Below, in pieces: positions 54,518 to 64,000 of a stretch of 64,000 bases of DNA. The DNA comes from Hordeum vulgare subsp. vulgare (Eukaryota; Streptophyta; Magnoliopsida; Poales; Poaceae). The translations under genes and the position numbers were made by a program. The notes under the pieces are model-generated. The model was not told the DNA's origin. It saw only the letters and a list, made by a program, of their open reading frames with translations, and did not search any database. The DNA is taken from positions 510,058,263-510,122,262 of the forward strand of contig NC_058524.1 of the NCBI RefSeq assembly GCF_904849725.1. The letters run 5' to 3'. The first letter of the stretch is position 1. Every line of letters starts with the position of its first letter.

Positions 54518-56323
54518 TGTTGGGGAACGTCGCATGGGAAACAAAAATTTTCCTACGCGCACGAAGACCTATCATGGTGATGTCCATCTACGAGAGGGGA
54601 TGTGTGATCTACGTACCCTTATAGACCGTACAACAGAAGCGTTAGTGAACGCGATTGATGTAGTGGAACGTCCTCACGTCCCTCGATCCGCCCCGCGAAC
54701 CGTCCCGCGATCAGTCCCACGATCTAGTGCCGAACGGACGGCACCTCCACGTTCCGCACACGTACAGCTCGACGATGATCTCAGCCTTCTTGATCCAGCA
54801 AGAGAGACAGAGAGGTAGAAGAGTTCTCTGGCAGCATGACGGCGCTCCGGAGGTTGGTGATGATCTTGTCTCGGCAGGGCTCTTCCCGAGCTGCGCACAA
54901 ACGCGATCTAGAGGTAAAACCGTGGAGATATGTGGTCGGGCTGCCGTGGCAAAGTTGTGTCAAAATCAACCCTAAAACCTCCGTATATATAGGGGGAGGA
55001 GGGGGAGCCTTGCCTTGGGGTCCAAGGACTCCCAAGGGGGTCGGCCGAGCGTAAGGGGGGAACCCTCCCCTTCCAAACCGAGTCCAACTAGGTTTGGAAG
55101 GAGGAGTCCTTCCCCCTTTTCCCACCTCCTCTTTTTTTTTCTCTTTGATTTTCTTCCTATGGAGCATAGGGCCTTCTTGGGCTGTCCCACCAGCCAACTA
55201 AGGGCTGGTGCGCCACCCCCAAGGCCTATGGGCTTCCCCTGGGTGGGTTGCCCCCCTCCGGTGAACTCCCGGAACCCATTCGTCATTCCCGGTAACTCCA
55301 AAAACCTTCCGGTAATCAAATGAGGTCATCCTATATATCAATCTTTGTTTCCGGACCATTCCAGAAACCCTCGTGACGTCCGTGATTTCATCCGGGACTC
55401 CGAAAAACATTCGGTAACCAACCATATAACTCAAATACGCATAAAACAACGTCGAACCTTAAGTGTGCAGACCCTGCGGGTTCGAGAACTATGTAGACAT
55501 GACCTGAGTGAATCCTCGGTCAATATCCAATAGCGGGACCTGGATGCCCATATTGGATCCCACATATTCTAAGAAGATCTTATCGTTTGAACTTCAGTGC
55601 CAAGGATTCATATAATCCCGTATGTCATTCCCTTTGTCCTTCGGTATGTTAGTTGCCCGAGATTCGATCATCAGTATCCGTATACCTATTTCAATCTCAT
55701 TTACCGGCAAGTCTCTTTACTCGTTCCGTAATACAAGATCCCGCAACTTACACTAAGTCACATTGCTTGCAAAGCTTGTGTGTGATGTTGTATTACCGAG
55801 TGGGCCCCGAGATACCTCTCCATCACACGGAGTGACAAATCATAGTCTCGATCCATACTAACTCAACGAACACCTTCGGAGATACCTGTAGAGCATCTTT
55901 ATAGTCACCCAGTTACGTTGCGACGTTTGATACACACAAAGTATTCGTCCGGTGTCAGTGATTTATATGATCTCATGGTCATAGGAACAAAGACTTGACA
56001 CGCAGAAAACAGTAGCAACAAAACGACACGATCAACATGTTATGTCTATTAGTTTGGGTCTAGTCCATCACGTGATTCTCCTAATGATGTGATCTAATTA
56101 TCAAGCAACAACACCTTGTTCATAATCGGAAGACTCTGACTATCTTTGATCAACTGGCTAGCCAACTAGAGGCTTGCTAGGGACAGTGTTTTGTCTATGT
56201 ATCCACACATGTATATAAGTCTTCATTCAATACAATTATAGCATGGATAATAAACGATTATCTTGATACAAGAATTATAATAATAACTATATTTATTATT
56301 GCCTCTAGGGCATAATTCCAATA
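54518..56323 (-). repeat. 5' LTR of E13 (1806 bp)
   Basis: It is collinear with 47412-49230. The plus-strand end reads TTCCAATA instead of TTCCAACA, so the LTR start is TA rather than TG. The TATA region is near 54985 (TATATATAGGGG), single copy. Confidence 0.92.
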
Positions 56324-56328
56324 GAAGT
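56324..56328. repeat. Target-site duplication of E13 (GAAGT), right copy
   Basis: This is identical to 47407-47411. Confidence 0.92.
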
Positions 56329-56399
56329 AGTGCTGGATGCTCAATATTGATGAAGATCATCTTGAGTTTGGAGACATCCTTGTTCTTTGCATACTCTTC

Positions 56400-58811
56400 T
56401 CACCTACATGGGTTTGTCCCAAAGCAAAAGGAACATATGCAAGAAAATCTATGGACATGGAGTGAAGAACACATGGGATTATGTGCAAAGATGCATTGAT
56501 TACCTTGTTCCTTGCTTACCTTTGAGGGAATGTGTGACTCCTTGAACTTATGCATAAGGTTGAGGTTGATTGCATATAGTTCTTGCCAAAATGAATGAGA
56601 GTGAATTTCATTGGCAGAGTCACCCCTCAAGAACTTATAGTTCTTCCTCTTGGGAATCCACACCAGGTTGATAGGAATCCTTGGAGTTGTTGTAGCACTT
56701 GTTTAGGTAGAGCTAGTAGTATCCTTGGGAACCCACTTGACTTTGTCTTGAGGTTCTTATTCAAATAGGTCAATGTCATCTTGAAGCTTTCCCTTGACTT
56801 TGTGGTCTTGTGGTAGAAGGCCATCTTGTGAGATTGTTCCTTCAGAAGGACTGGAATCACACTTCACTTCTTGGGGAACAAACTTGGGAGTTGGATATGG
56901 ACCTTCTTCCCAAACATCTCCGTTGATGTTGAAGTAGTCAACACCTTGTTTCTTATGATGTCCTCCTTGCTTGCGCACAATTTTCTCAAATTGTTTACTT
57001 CCGGCAAGACTCTTGAAAACACGTCTCTCTATAATCCCTTTCAATAGATCATTTTCTTTCTCAAGTGTAACTTGGCTAAGAGAATCGTTAGTGGAATCAA
57101 TAGAGTTACTAGCAACAACATTATTGGATTTAGCTTTAGCATTGTTGTTACTAGATGAAAAACCTTCTTGCCTTCGTTACTAGTGTTCCTAAGCTTAACT
57201 TGTGGAACAAAGCTAGACAAGAGCAATCGTTTGGCTAGATAAGAAGAACTCTTCTTCCGAAGATCATCATTGATTGATTTTAAGAACTCATGCTCTTGCT
57301 CCAAGTTGAGCTTCTCGAAGCAGAGCTTCTTATGGGTTCTTGCAAGCTCTCTATGATCTTCTATAGTAGTCTCATGAGATAACTTAAGAGTTTTTAATTC
57401 TTTAGTTAGTCGTTCAATTTGTTTCTTATCATCATCATTCGATTTCTCTTGACTAGCATGATAAATAGCATGTTCATTTTCAGTGCATTCACTAGTTTTA
57501 TCTAGAAGCAAGTCATCTTCTCCTAACAATTCATCCTCATCACTATTGAAATCAAGATACTCAGGATGTGATACCGTGGGGCCTTTAGCCATAAAGCAGT
57601 TAACAACTCCCTCATTTGGTGAATCAAATAAGTCATAGGAGTTGGTTGAAACAAGCGCAATCCCGGCAACACCTTCATCTTGACTATAGTCGGAGTTAGA
57701 GTGATAACTCCTCTCGGAGTGGTGATCATAATTTGAGCCAGAAACCCATTCACAAACATGAGCTTGATGTATTCTTCTTGAACTGCTCTTGGTGTATTTG
57801 TCCTTCTTCTCCAATTCCTTGCCTCTCCGTGAGTGTCTTTGTTCATAGTGATCTTCTCTACCCCTCTCTCTACGAGGTGACTCATATCTTGAGCTTTGTC
57901 TTTGGGGTGACTCTTATCTTATTTTGTAGGGAGCCGAGAGCACTCTTTGAGTAGTGTTCATGCTTCCCATAATTGTAGCAATTTTGGTCACGACTGGACG
58001 AACGTTTCTCATCATGTCTTGAACTTGTGCTTCTATCTTTGCCTCTACTGTTGTAGAACTTGTTGAATTTTCTGACCATGAGGCTTATCTCTTCATCAGT
58101 GACAAGATTTTATTTGGTAGTAGCGGGAGCATCACATGAAGCTTTATAAGCACCACTTGACTTGTTGTGCAACTCTTCTTTGTCCTTGAGTGACATCTCA
58201 TGAGCAACAATCCTACCAATGACTTCAGTTGGCTTGAGATCTTTGTAATTTGGCATCATTTGGATCAATGTGCATAGTGTGTCATACTAGACATCAAGAG
58301 CTCTAAGTATCTTCTTGATGATGAATTTGTCGGTCATCTCTTCCCTTCCTAAGCCGACAATCTCATTGGTGATGAGAGGCAGCCTAGAGTACATTTCATC
58401 GACTCCTTCACCATCCTTCATCTTGAACTTGTCAAGTTGACTTTGAAGAACATCCAACTTAGATTCTCTTACAGAATCAGTACCTTCGTGCATATCAACC
58501 AAAGTATCCCAAATCTCTTTTGCATTCTCAAGACGACTGATTTTGCTGAATTCTTCGGGGCAAAGGCAGTTGAAGATGATGTCGCAAGCTTGAGCATTAA
58601 GTTGCAACATCTTCAGTTCATTAGCTGTCGCATCACGATCTAGTTCATGCCCTTCTCCAAACAAGTTACCTTGCACACCAACACGAATAACATCCCAAAC
58701 ATAAGGATTAAAGCAAGGTATGTGCATTTTCATTTTATGCTTCCAACTAGCAAAATTAGTGCCATTGAAGTAAGGACCTCTATGATGATAATTTCCCTCA
58801 CTAGATGCCAT
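56400..58811 (-). pseudogene. Gag-like first ORF of E11 (UBN2 domain, zinc knuckle, coiled coil)
   Basis: It starts at 58811 (MASSEGNYHHRGPYF), 39 bp inside the primer site. Residues about 20-170 form a copia Gag/UBN2 domain: GTNFASWKHKMKMHI, LQSQLDKFKMKDGEGVDEM and FIIKKILRAL. A TAG follows at 58287. Near 57960 a damaged knuckle reads CYNYGKHEHYSKSA, where C-X2-C-X4-H-X4-C is expected. An acidic stretch (DFNSDEDELLGEDDLL) and a long coiled coil (ERLTKELKTLKLSHETTIED) follow, and the C terminus has Lys-rich WIPKRKNYKFL. There are at least four frame changes. No protease or polymerase follows, so replication would need proteins in trans. Confidence 0.72.
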
Positions 58812-58850
58812 ATTCTCCTAGGTTGCTAAACCAATGAAATGGAGACCAAA

Positions 58851-58862
58851 GCTTTGATACCA
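58851..58862 (-). promoter_or_regulatory. Primer binding site of E11, initiator tRNA-Met type
   Basis: The minus strand reads TGGTATCAAAGC two bases from the LTR edge (58865), as in E13. This fixes E11 as a copia-type element and its orientation. Confidence 0.8.
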
Positions 58863-58864
58863 CT

Positions 58865-59265
58865 TGTAGGATCGAAAGTATGTCTAGAAGGGGGGGGGTG
58901 ATTAGACTACTTGAGAAGATAATTTTTTTGCGTTTTCCCAATTTTACTTGAGAGGCAACTACTGTAGTTATAACAAGTCGAGTACACCCTACACATGCAG
59001 TTTTAATAGTATAGCAGCGGAAAGTAAACATGCAAGTGTAAGTAGAAGAGTAAGGAAGGGAGATCAAATGCATGAGGTTGACACGATGGTTTTTGGCATG
59101 GTTCTGATAGGTGCGCTATAGTACGTCCATGTTAGTGGAGACTTCAACCCATGGAGGGTAACGACAACGAGAGTCCATGCAGTGATCCACCCACGGAGGG
59201 TCGACAAAGAAGCGGCCTTGTCTATTCTACCACGGCTTCCCTCCACGGAGGACTAGTCTTACTCA
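58865..59265 (-). repeat. 5' LTR of E11, 3' end (401 bp, cut by E14)
   Basis: It starts TGTAGGATCGAAAGTATGTC and continues to ACTCA at 59261-59265, where E14 begins. The first 85 bp match 41674 onward. The rest of this LTR should lie beyond the far end of E14. Confidence 0.7.
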
Positions 59266-60354
59266 TGTCAGATCTTGTCGGGGGGATAACCCCGGGGTAG
59301 GCTCATCAAGCCTGCTCCTTCATTTCCGGCCCAATGGACATGAAGATATGGGGATTCCCAAGGCCCAAGTCTTTTGACCGGCAAGGCATCGCCTACCGGC
59401 TGGAAGACGAGGCGGCCACCTTTCTGATCAGCCAGGCATCCCCTGCCGGCTAGAATGCACGCGGCCTCCCCTTCAGAGCCGGCCTGGTCCCGCCAGCCGG
59501 GCTGGGGAGGAGGCGGCCACCCGCGAGCCGGCTAACCAAGCAGGCTAGCCGGCCTAGGATCACCAGTCACATCAGATCGTAGGTCCGGAGAAGACCTCAT
59601 GATTAAAGGTAGCTACGCGTCAGCAAAGGTACTGGATCGGGGTGCCCGGCAGGTACGAGCGTCGGCGGCCACGCCGCTGACCTACCCTGGCTCTGATCCA
59701 TCACCTAGCCTGATGTCGGACCGTCACACTCCCACTCCATTACTGCACTCGGCATGGGGAACAATGGAGGTGGTCGAACTGCCTGCCCATGAAGAAGCTC
59801 GCGGGGCGACGTTTGACGTACAGCGCGTGCTCAGCGTGAGCCTTACGCGGGAGCCCCATTGGCCAGCCGGCGGGTCCCACAGGTAAACGAGACCATGGAG
59901 CCGGCGGGCCCCTCATCGACAAGGCAAGCCCCTTGTGGGCCCCTGGCCAGCCGGCGAAGCAGCCAGCCGGGTCCCACGCTTGTACCCTTTATCCATATTG
60001 TAGGCCGGCGGGTTCGTCTATAAAACCCCCCGGTCGCCCCCATGCAATGGGGCCGATCACTTGCCAGTCATTCAACACTACTCACTCACCAACCAACAGA
60101 GAGCGAGGTAGAGACGAGCCGGCTGCTCCCCTCTTCCTCTTCCCAACACAGCTCCAGGAGCAACATTGTACTCTGTTCCCATACATCAAACACACAAGCA
60201 GGATTAGGGGTATTATCTCTACGGAGAGCCCTAAACCTGGGTACATCGTGCGTCCCATGCGTGTACCAACCTCGTTCCCAGCGCCCACCTTTGCCCCTTC
60301 GGTTCTCATCGACTTTAGCCTACCTATGGCATATGTTGCGAGTATTCACCGACA
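59266..60354 (+). repeat. 5' LTR of E14 (1089 bp)
   Basis: The LTR runs from TGTCAGATCTTGTCGG to TTCACCGACA. It contains direct and inverted runs of AGCCGG/CCGGC and a TATA box at 60018-60026. ORFs inside it have no recognisable domain. Confidence 0.85.
60018..60026 (+). promoter_or_regulatory. TATA box of E14 LTR
   Basis: CTATAAAAC follows a G/C-rich stretch and lies about 330 bp upstream of the LTR end, a normal LTR promoter position. Confidence 0.65.
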
Positions 60355-60356
60355 TT

Positions 60357-60373
60357 TGGCGCCCACCGTGGGG
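60357..60373 (+). promoter_or_regulatory. Primer binding site of E14, tRNA-Lys type
   Basis: TGGCGCCCACCGTGGGG is the complement of the plant tRNA-Lys(CUU) 3' end and lies two bases after the LTR. It is the same site as in E3. Confidence 0.87.
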
Positions 60374-60457
60374 CCGATTGCGGCATCGGCTGGCTTCACG
60401 CGCTGGGCGGGGCCCCGGACCTACACCACCGGATGCATCGCGTTCGGATCAGTCTGC

Positions 60458-60718
60458 ATGCCCGTGGAGCTCACTTTCGACGAGGCGACGCCCATGATGA
60501 TCGACGTCCCCGTCCTCCATGCGGATTCGGACGAAGATTCTGATAACGAGGCGCTCCCTAGCGTCGTCGTCGCAGCTATGGAGAACCTCAGCGTTCTCTT
60601 CAGCGACCTTCGCCTCAACGACGGCCCGCACTACTTCTGCGAGGACTATGACGTTGAGGCGCTCTGCGCCAGCTTCAGCAGGCTCTCTATCGCTGAGACG
60701 CCTACCCACGACGTTTAA
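60458..60718 (+). CDS. Small acidic pre-gag ORF of E14
   Basis: An 86-codon ORF starts MPVELTFDEATPMMIDVPV and is rich in Asp/Glu (HADSDEDSDNEALPS). It ends in TAA at 60716-60718. The same frame continues without stop to about 60921 (VLIFDGPLLSVGFFTPYHV), so it may be the N-terminal part of Gag separated by a nonsense mutation rather than an independent gene. I recognise no domain. E3 has a small ORF in the same place. Confidence 0.45.
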   Translation: MPVELTFDEATPMMIDVPVLHADSDEDSDNEALPSVVVAAMENLSVLFSDLRLNDGPHYFCEDYDVEALCASFSRLSIAETPTHDV

Positions 60719-62499
60719 TCCAGTAACGTCCTCATCTTCGACGGCCCTCTACTGTCGGTGGGGTTCTTCACCCCATACCACGTTGCTGCCGTCTCCAACA
60801 CCGTGGAGGTGATGGTTATCGGCGCCGACACCAGGGCGGCTCTCGGCAAAGCCTCCGCAGGCGCCGGCGAGCCCGCTGCGGCCGCCGCTGAGACCCTTCG
60901 AGACACCATCGCCGCCTTAAGACACCGGTCGCCGCTTCCGCCGACCCTGCAGATGCTCGGGCCTCGCTGGAGGAGGCTCGCAGGCGTATCTTGGAGGAGG
61001 GCATCCCCGTCGCCTTGGCGAAACGTCGGTTGGAGGCTACGCACCACGAGTACAACTCCGCGTATGGCCTCACTCCGATTTCCGAGGTCCCTAGTCGGCT
61101 TGGATCGGTCCGCAGCCGCGGCCGGTTCGTCGCCGAAGTTCTAGGCGGTGATCTGCCCACCTACGAGACTCCTGCGGCCAACATGCGGGCGGCGCAGGCG
61201 GCCATGGAGGAGATGGCGAGCCTGGAAGCCGAGGAGCGCGCCTTCCAGGAGAAGCGTGTCAAGGATCTCCTTGACGCCGCTAACCAGCAACACGCTCGGA
61301 TTGACCCTGGTCAGGCTCAATCAGCGTCCCCGGGACCGAACTCGGGGGCTCGCCGCAACCCTAGCGGCCAGCACCACGACGAAGGATCTTCCTCGCATCG
61401 CCCGTCCGGCTGGAGGGGCGAGGGAAGCCAAGACCGGTGCTCGCGGCACCAGAGAGAGCACACCTCCGGCTTACGTCGCGGAGGCGACGAGGGTGATTCG
61501 GAGTATGGGGATCTTCCCCCGCGAAGGACTCATGCCTCCGGCTCCCGAGGCGCCTCCCCTCTCGTCATCGGGGCTGGCACCCCCGCCTCCCAGGATGAGC
61601 GGGACGCTCGCCGACGCATCATCGCCCTGGCCCATGCCGCCCTCCTAGAGGAAGAAGGACCCGTCGGTCCGGCGTGCTTCGTTCCCCGGATCCAAGGGGA
61701 GCCGTTCCCCCGAGGCTTCACCTTGCCTCGGGATATGCAAAAATATAACGGCACGGCCAAGCCCGAAGACTGGCTGATTGACTACACCACGGCCGTGGGC
61801 ATCGTCAGGGGCAACAAGCGCGTAGCAGTTCGCTACATACCACTCATGCTGGCCGGCTCGGCCCAGACGTGGCTTAACAGCCTCCCGGCCGGCAGCGTCA
61901 ACTCCTGGGTGGACTTCGAGGAGGCGTTCATCCGCAACTTCACCGGCACCTACAAGCGCCCTGGTTGGCCTCGCGAGCTGGCCATGTGCGTCCAGAAGGC
62001 CAACGAACCCCTCTGCGACTACGTCACCCGGTGGACTGAGCTCCGCAACTCCTGTGAGGGGGTGCATGAGGTACAAGCCATACAGTACTTCATCGACGGA
62101 TGCCGAGATGGCACCCTCCTCAAGCACAAGCTCATGTGCGCCGAGCCCACCTCTTTGGCGGTGCTCATGGCCAAGGCGGACAAGTACGCCACAGCTGACT
62201 CCGCAATGCGCATCAAGGTGACCGCCTTGGACAAGGTTGTGCCTGCGTCGGCTACTCCCAAGCCGGCTGGGGACAACCGAGGCGGCCAGAACAACTACAA
62301 GCGCAAAGTGGATCAGATGGCCAACAATAAGCTAGTGGCCAACGTGGAGGGCGAGGTGTCGGCTTCCCAAGCCGGCCCCCCACGAAAGTGTCGCAATCAG
62401 GGCTACCCCAACTGGCAGCCCAGGCAGTCTCTCGAGAAGCTGCTCGACGCCCTGTGCAAGATACATTCGGGGGCGACGCTGTCTACCCATACCCTTTGA
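60719..62499 (+). pseudogene. Gag of E14
   Basis: The upstream part (60758-60921, MGFFTPYHVAAVSNTVEVM) is one frame off from the main part, with a one-base indel near 60921. From 60922 the frame is open to 62499. It holds a Glu/Ala-rich helix, a basic and Ser-rich linker (HRPSGWRGEGSQDRC), and the Retrotrans_gag domain near 61720-62190 with KYNGTAKPEDWLIDY, AGSAQTWLNSLPAGSV, WVDFEEAFIRNFTGTY and FIDGCRDGT. A Cys/His segment, CKIHSGATLSTHTL, ends at TGA 62497-62499, where an Arg codon CGA is expected. Pol continues in the same frame. Confidence 0.83.
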
Positions 62500-64000
62500 C
62501 AGTGCATCATCGCACGCCGGCTGTCGCAAGTGGAGGGAATGCCGGCTCCCCCGGGTGCGCAGGCAGCGCCCCATGCACCGGCTCCCCATCACGCTCCGCT
62601 TCCGCCGCCGCCTCGCGACGACGGCGCACACCCTGACGACTATCCGCATCAAGACGGAGCGTTCATTGTCTTCACCAGCGAAGGCGACGACAAGCACAGC
62701 CTGCGCCAAAGGCGGCGCGAGGTGAACGCCACTGTTCCCCCGGTTCCCCAGTACATACATTGGTCGGACAGACCGATCACATGGAGCCGGGTGGACCACC
62801 CTGCGGTGATGCCCAACCCGGGGTCATACGCACTCGTCCTCAACCCCACCTTCGCCTCCAAGAGGCTCACCTGCCGATTCTCCTGGGTGCTGGTCAATGA
62901 CGGCAGCAGCATCAACATCCTCTACCTCGACACTCTCCGCAAGCTCGGGCTCAAGGAGACGGACGTCCTGCCAACCAGCACTGTCTTCCATGGCATCATC
63001 CCTGGGCAGTCATGCTCGCCCATCGGCAAGATCCAGCTGGACGTCCTCTTCGGCAACAAGGCCCACTTCCGCCATGAGTCCATATGGTTCGAGGTGGTGG
63101 ACCTCAGTAGCCCGTATCATGCGCTGCTGGGGAGATCGGCTCTGGCCAAATTCATGGCTATTCCGCATTACGCCTACCTGAAGATGAAAATGCCGGGTCC
63201 CAAGGGCATCATCACTGTTGTTGGTGACTACAAGAAGTCGCTCGAGTGCGCCCAAGATAGCAGCCGCCTCGCCGACGCCTTGGTGATTGCTGAGGAGAAG
63301 CGGCAGATCAACCGGCTCGTGGCCCAGGCTACCGAGCAGCCGGCGATTCCTTCTCCTCTGTCCCAATCGGCCGACGAGGGCTCTTTCAAGCTGGCTAAAG
63401 AGACCAAGCAGGTCCCACTCGACCCTGCCAACCCAAAGCAGTGCATCACCATCGGGGCTGGCCTCAGCCCCAAAGAGGAAGGCGAGCTCATCGACTTCCT
63501 CCGTGAGAATCGGGACATCTTTGCATCGTCCCCCAAGGACATGCCGGGTGTTCCAAGGAAGTACGCCGAGCACAAACTTCACGTGCGACCGGATGCAAAG
63601 CCGGTGAAACAACCTTTGCGCTGCTTCGTCGAGGGGAAGCGACGCACAATCGGAGAAGAGATCACCCGGCTCCTTGCAGCCGACATCATAATGGAGGTTT
63701 TCCACCCCGACTGGCTGGCGAACCCAGTCCTGGTGCTGAAGAAGAACAACACATGGCGAATGTGCATCGACTACACTAGCCTGAATAAGGCCTGTCCGAA
63801 AGACCCTTTCACGTTGCCTAGGATAGATCAAGTGATCGACTCCACTGCAGGCTGCGAACTGCTGTCATTTCTGGATGCTTATTCAGGCTACCATCAAATC
63901 AAGCTGGATCCAGCTGATCGCCTAAAGACCTCCTTCATCACGCCCTTCGGGGGCTACTGCTATACCACCATGACGTTCGGTCTGAAGAACGCAGGTGCGA
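62500..64000 (+). pseudogene. Pol of E14 (protease and start of RT), runs off window
   Basis: This is an open frame of 500 codons with no stop, in the gag frame. A Pro/Ala/His-rich linker leads to the protease-like region FSWVLVNDGSSINILYLDTL, with NDGS at the active-site position, followed by YHALLGRSALAKFMA (the ALLGR motif of gypsy proteases). After a charged linker the RT begins: RLLAADIIMEVFHPDWLANP, VLKKNNTWRMCIDYTSLN, KDPFTLPRIDQVID and FLDAYSGYHQIKL, whose FLDAYSGY carries the first catalytic Asp. The YxDD box lies beyond the window. It is classed as a pseudogene only because of the stop at 62497. Confidence 0.85.

Larger units (their letters stand above)
47412..56323 (-). mobile_element. 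E13: full-length BARE-1/Angela-family Ty1-copia element
   Basis: The element is 8912 bp long, in reverse orientation, and inserted in E11 with duplication GAAGT. It has both LTRs, a primer site, a leader and the complete gag-PR-IN-RT-RH order. Over the first 480 bp the two LTRs differ at about 19 sites by my reading (about 4%). The outermost base pair at 56322 is mutated, giving TA instead of TG at the 5' end. Seven in-frame stops and one frameshift break the polyprotein. Confidence 0.93.
41674..59265 (-). mobile_element. E11: non-autonomous copia-type element with a second ORF
   Basis: The left end (41674, TGTAGGATCGAAAGTATGTC) and the sequence next to the primer site at 58865 share about 85 bp, marking the two LTRs of a reverse-oriented element. 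Between them, after removing E12 and E13, about 7 kb remain: a UBN2-type gag with zinc knuckle and coiled coil (56400-58811), a spacer with TATA box and palindromes (46230-46900), and a second ORF (42281-46018). No protease, integrase or RT was found. ATACG (41669-41673) would be the left target duplication. The right end is hidden by E14. It is also possible that the second-ORF block is a separate insertion whose ends I cannot see. Confidence 0.6.
59266..64000 (+). mobile_element. E14: Ty3/gypsy element with tRNA-Lys primer site, 5' half, nearly intact
   Basis: The LTR (59266-60354), primer site, small ORF, gag and pol through the RT start are seen before the window ends. ACTCA (59261-59265) is the left target duplication to look for. 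Composition is clearly G/C-richer than the BARE elements. Only one stop lies in the final 1.5 kb of gag and the visible pol, so this is the youngest-looking element here. Confidence 0.85.

Noticed and set aside
63010..63831. 273-codon minus-strand ORF
   Set aside because: It is antisense to the open pol frame of E14, which contains clear protease and RT motifs.

Overview
This window reads as intergenic heterochromatin of a large grass genome, most likely Triticeae (wheat, barley, rye or Aegilops). I see no host gene. Apart from one tandem-repeat stretch, essentially every base can be assigned to LTR retrotransposons nested inside one another. The organism call rests on 1.8-kb LTRs that begin TGTTGGAATTATGCCC and end CGTTCCCCAACA, which I recognise as the BARE-1/Angela/WIS Ty1-copia family, and on Athila-like Ty3/gypsy LTRs that begin TGATACGTCTC.

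Block 1 (1-23762) is the right half of a Russian doll. A copia fragment E6 (22168-23762) abuts a giant-LTR, LARD/Sukkula-like element E5 (14869-22167). E5 is cut by Athila-like E4 (11325-14868). E4 is cut by gypsy E3 with a tRNA-Lys primer site (10104-11324). E3 is cut by a second Athila-like copy E1 (1-10103), whose gag is split by BARE-type E2 (2392-7927, duplication CTTAT). The left halves of E1 and E3-E6 must lie outside the window.

Block 2 (23763-24852) is a degenerate tandem array with a 194-bp unit seen twice.

Block 3 (24853-40325) is an old forward BARE-related element E8. Its 5' LTR was hit by a reverse-oriented full-length BARE element E9 (26589-35550, duplication AAGGG). The E8 reverse transcriptase contains a scrambled, locally templated insertion (39640-39930).

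Block 4 (40326-59265) starts with a remnant of another Athila-like element, E10. It is followed by E11, a reverse-oriented, apparently non-autonomous copia-type element. E11 has a UBN2/zinc-knuckle gag ORF at one end and, at the other, a second unrelated ORF resembling the 'putative plant transposon protein' family. Before that ORF lie a TATA box and an array of CTCGGT-N3-ACCGAG palindromes. E11 was later hit by a solo LTR E12 (44120-45750, duplication GAGTA) and by full-length BARE element E13 (47412-56323, duplication GAAGT).

Block 5 (59266-64000) is a forward Ty3/gypsy element E14 that sits in the E11 5' LTR and runs off the window. It is the least damaged element, with one in-frame stop between gag and pol and one frameshift near the start of gag.

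Within each element the usual order can be followed (LTR, primer site, leader, gag, protease, then integrase and RT/RNase H in copia). All coding regions are broken by stops, frameshifts, insertions or truncation, so none should make a full polyprotein. Family names come from memory of sequence features, not from a database search.
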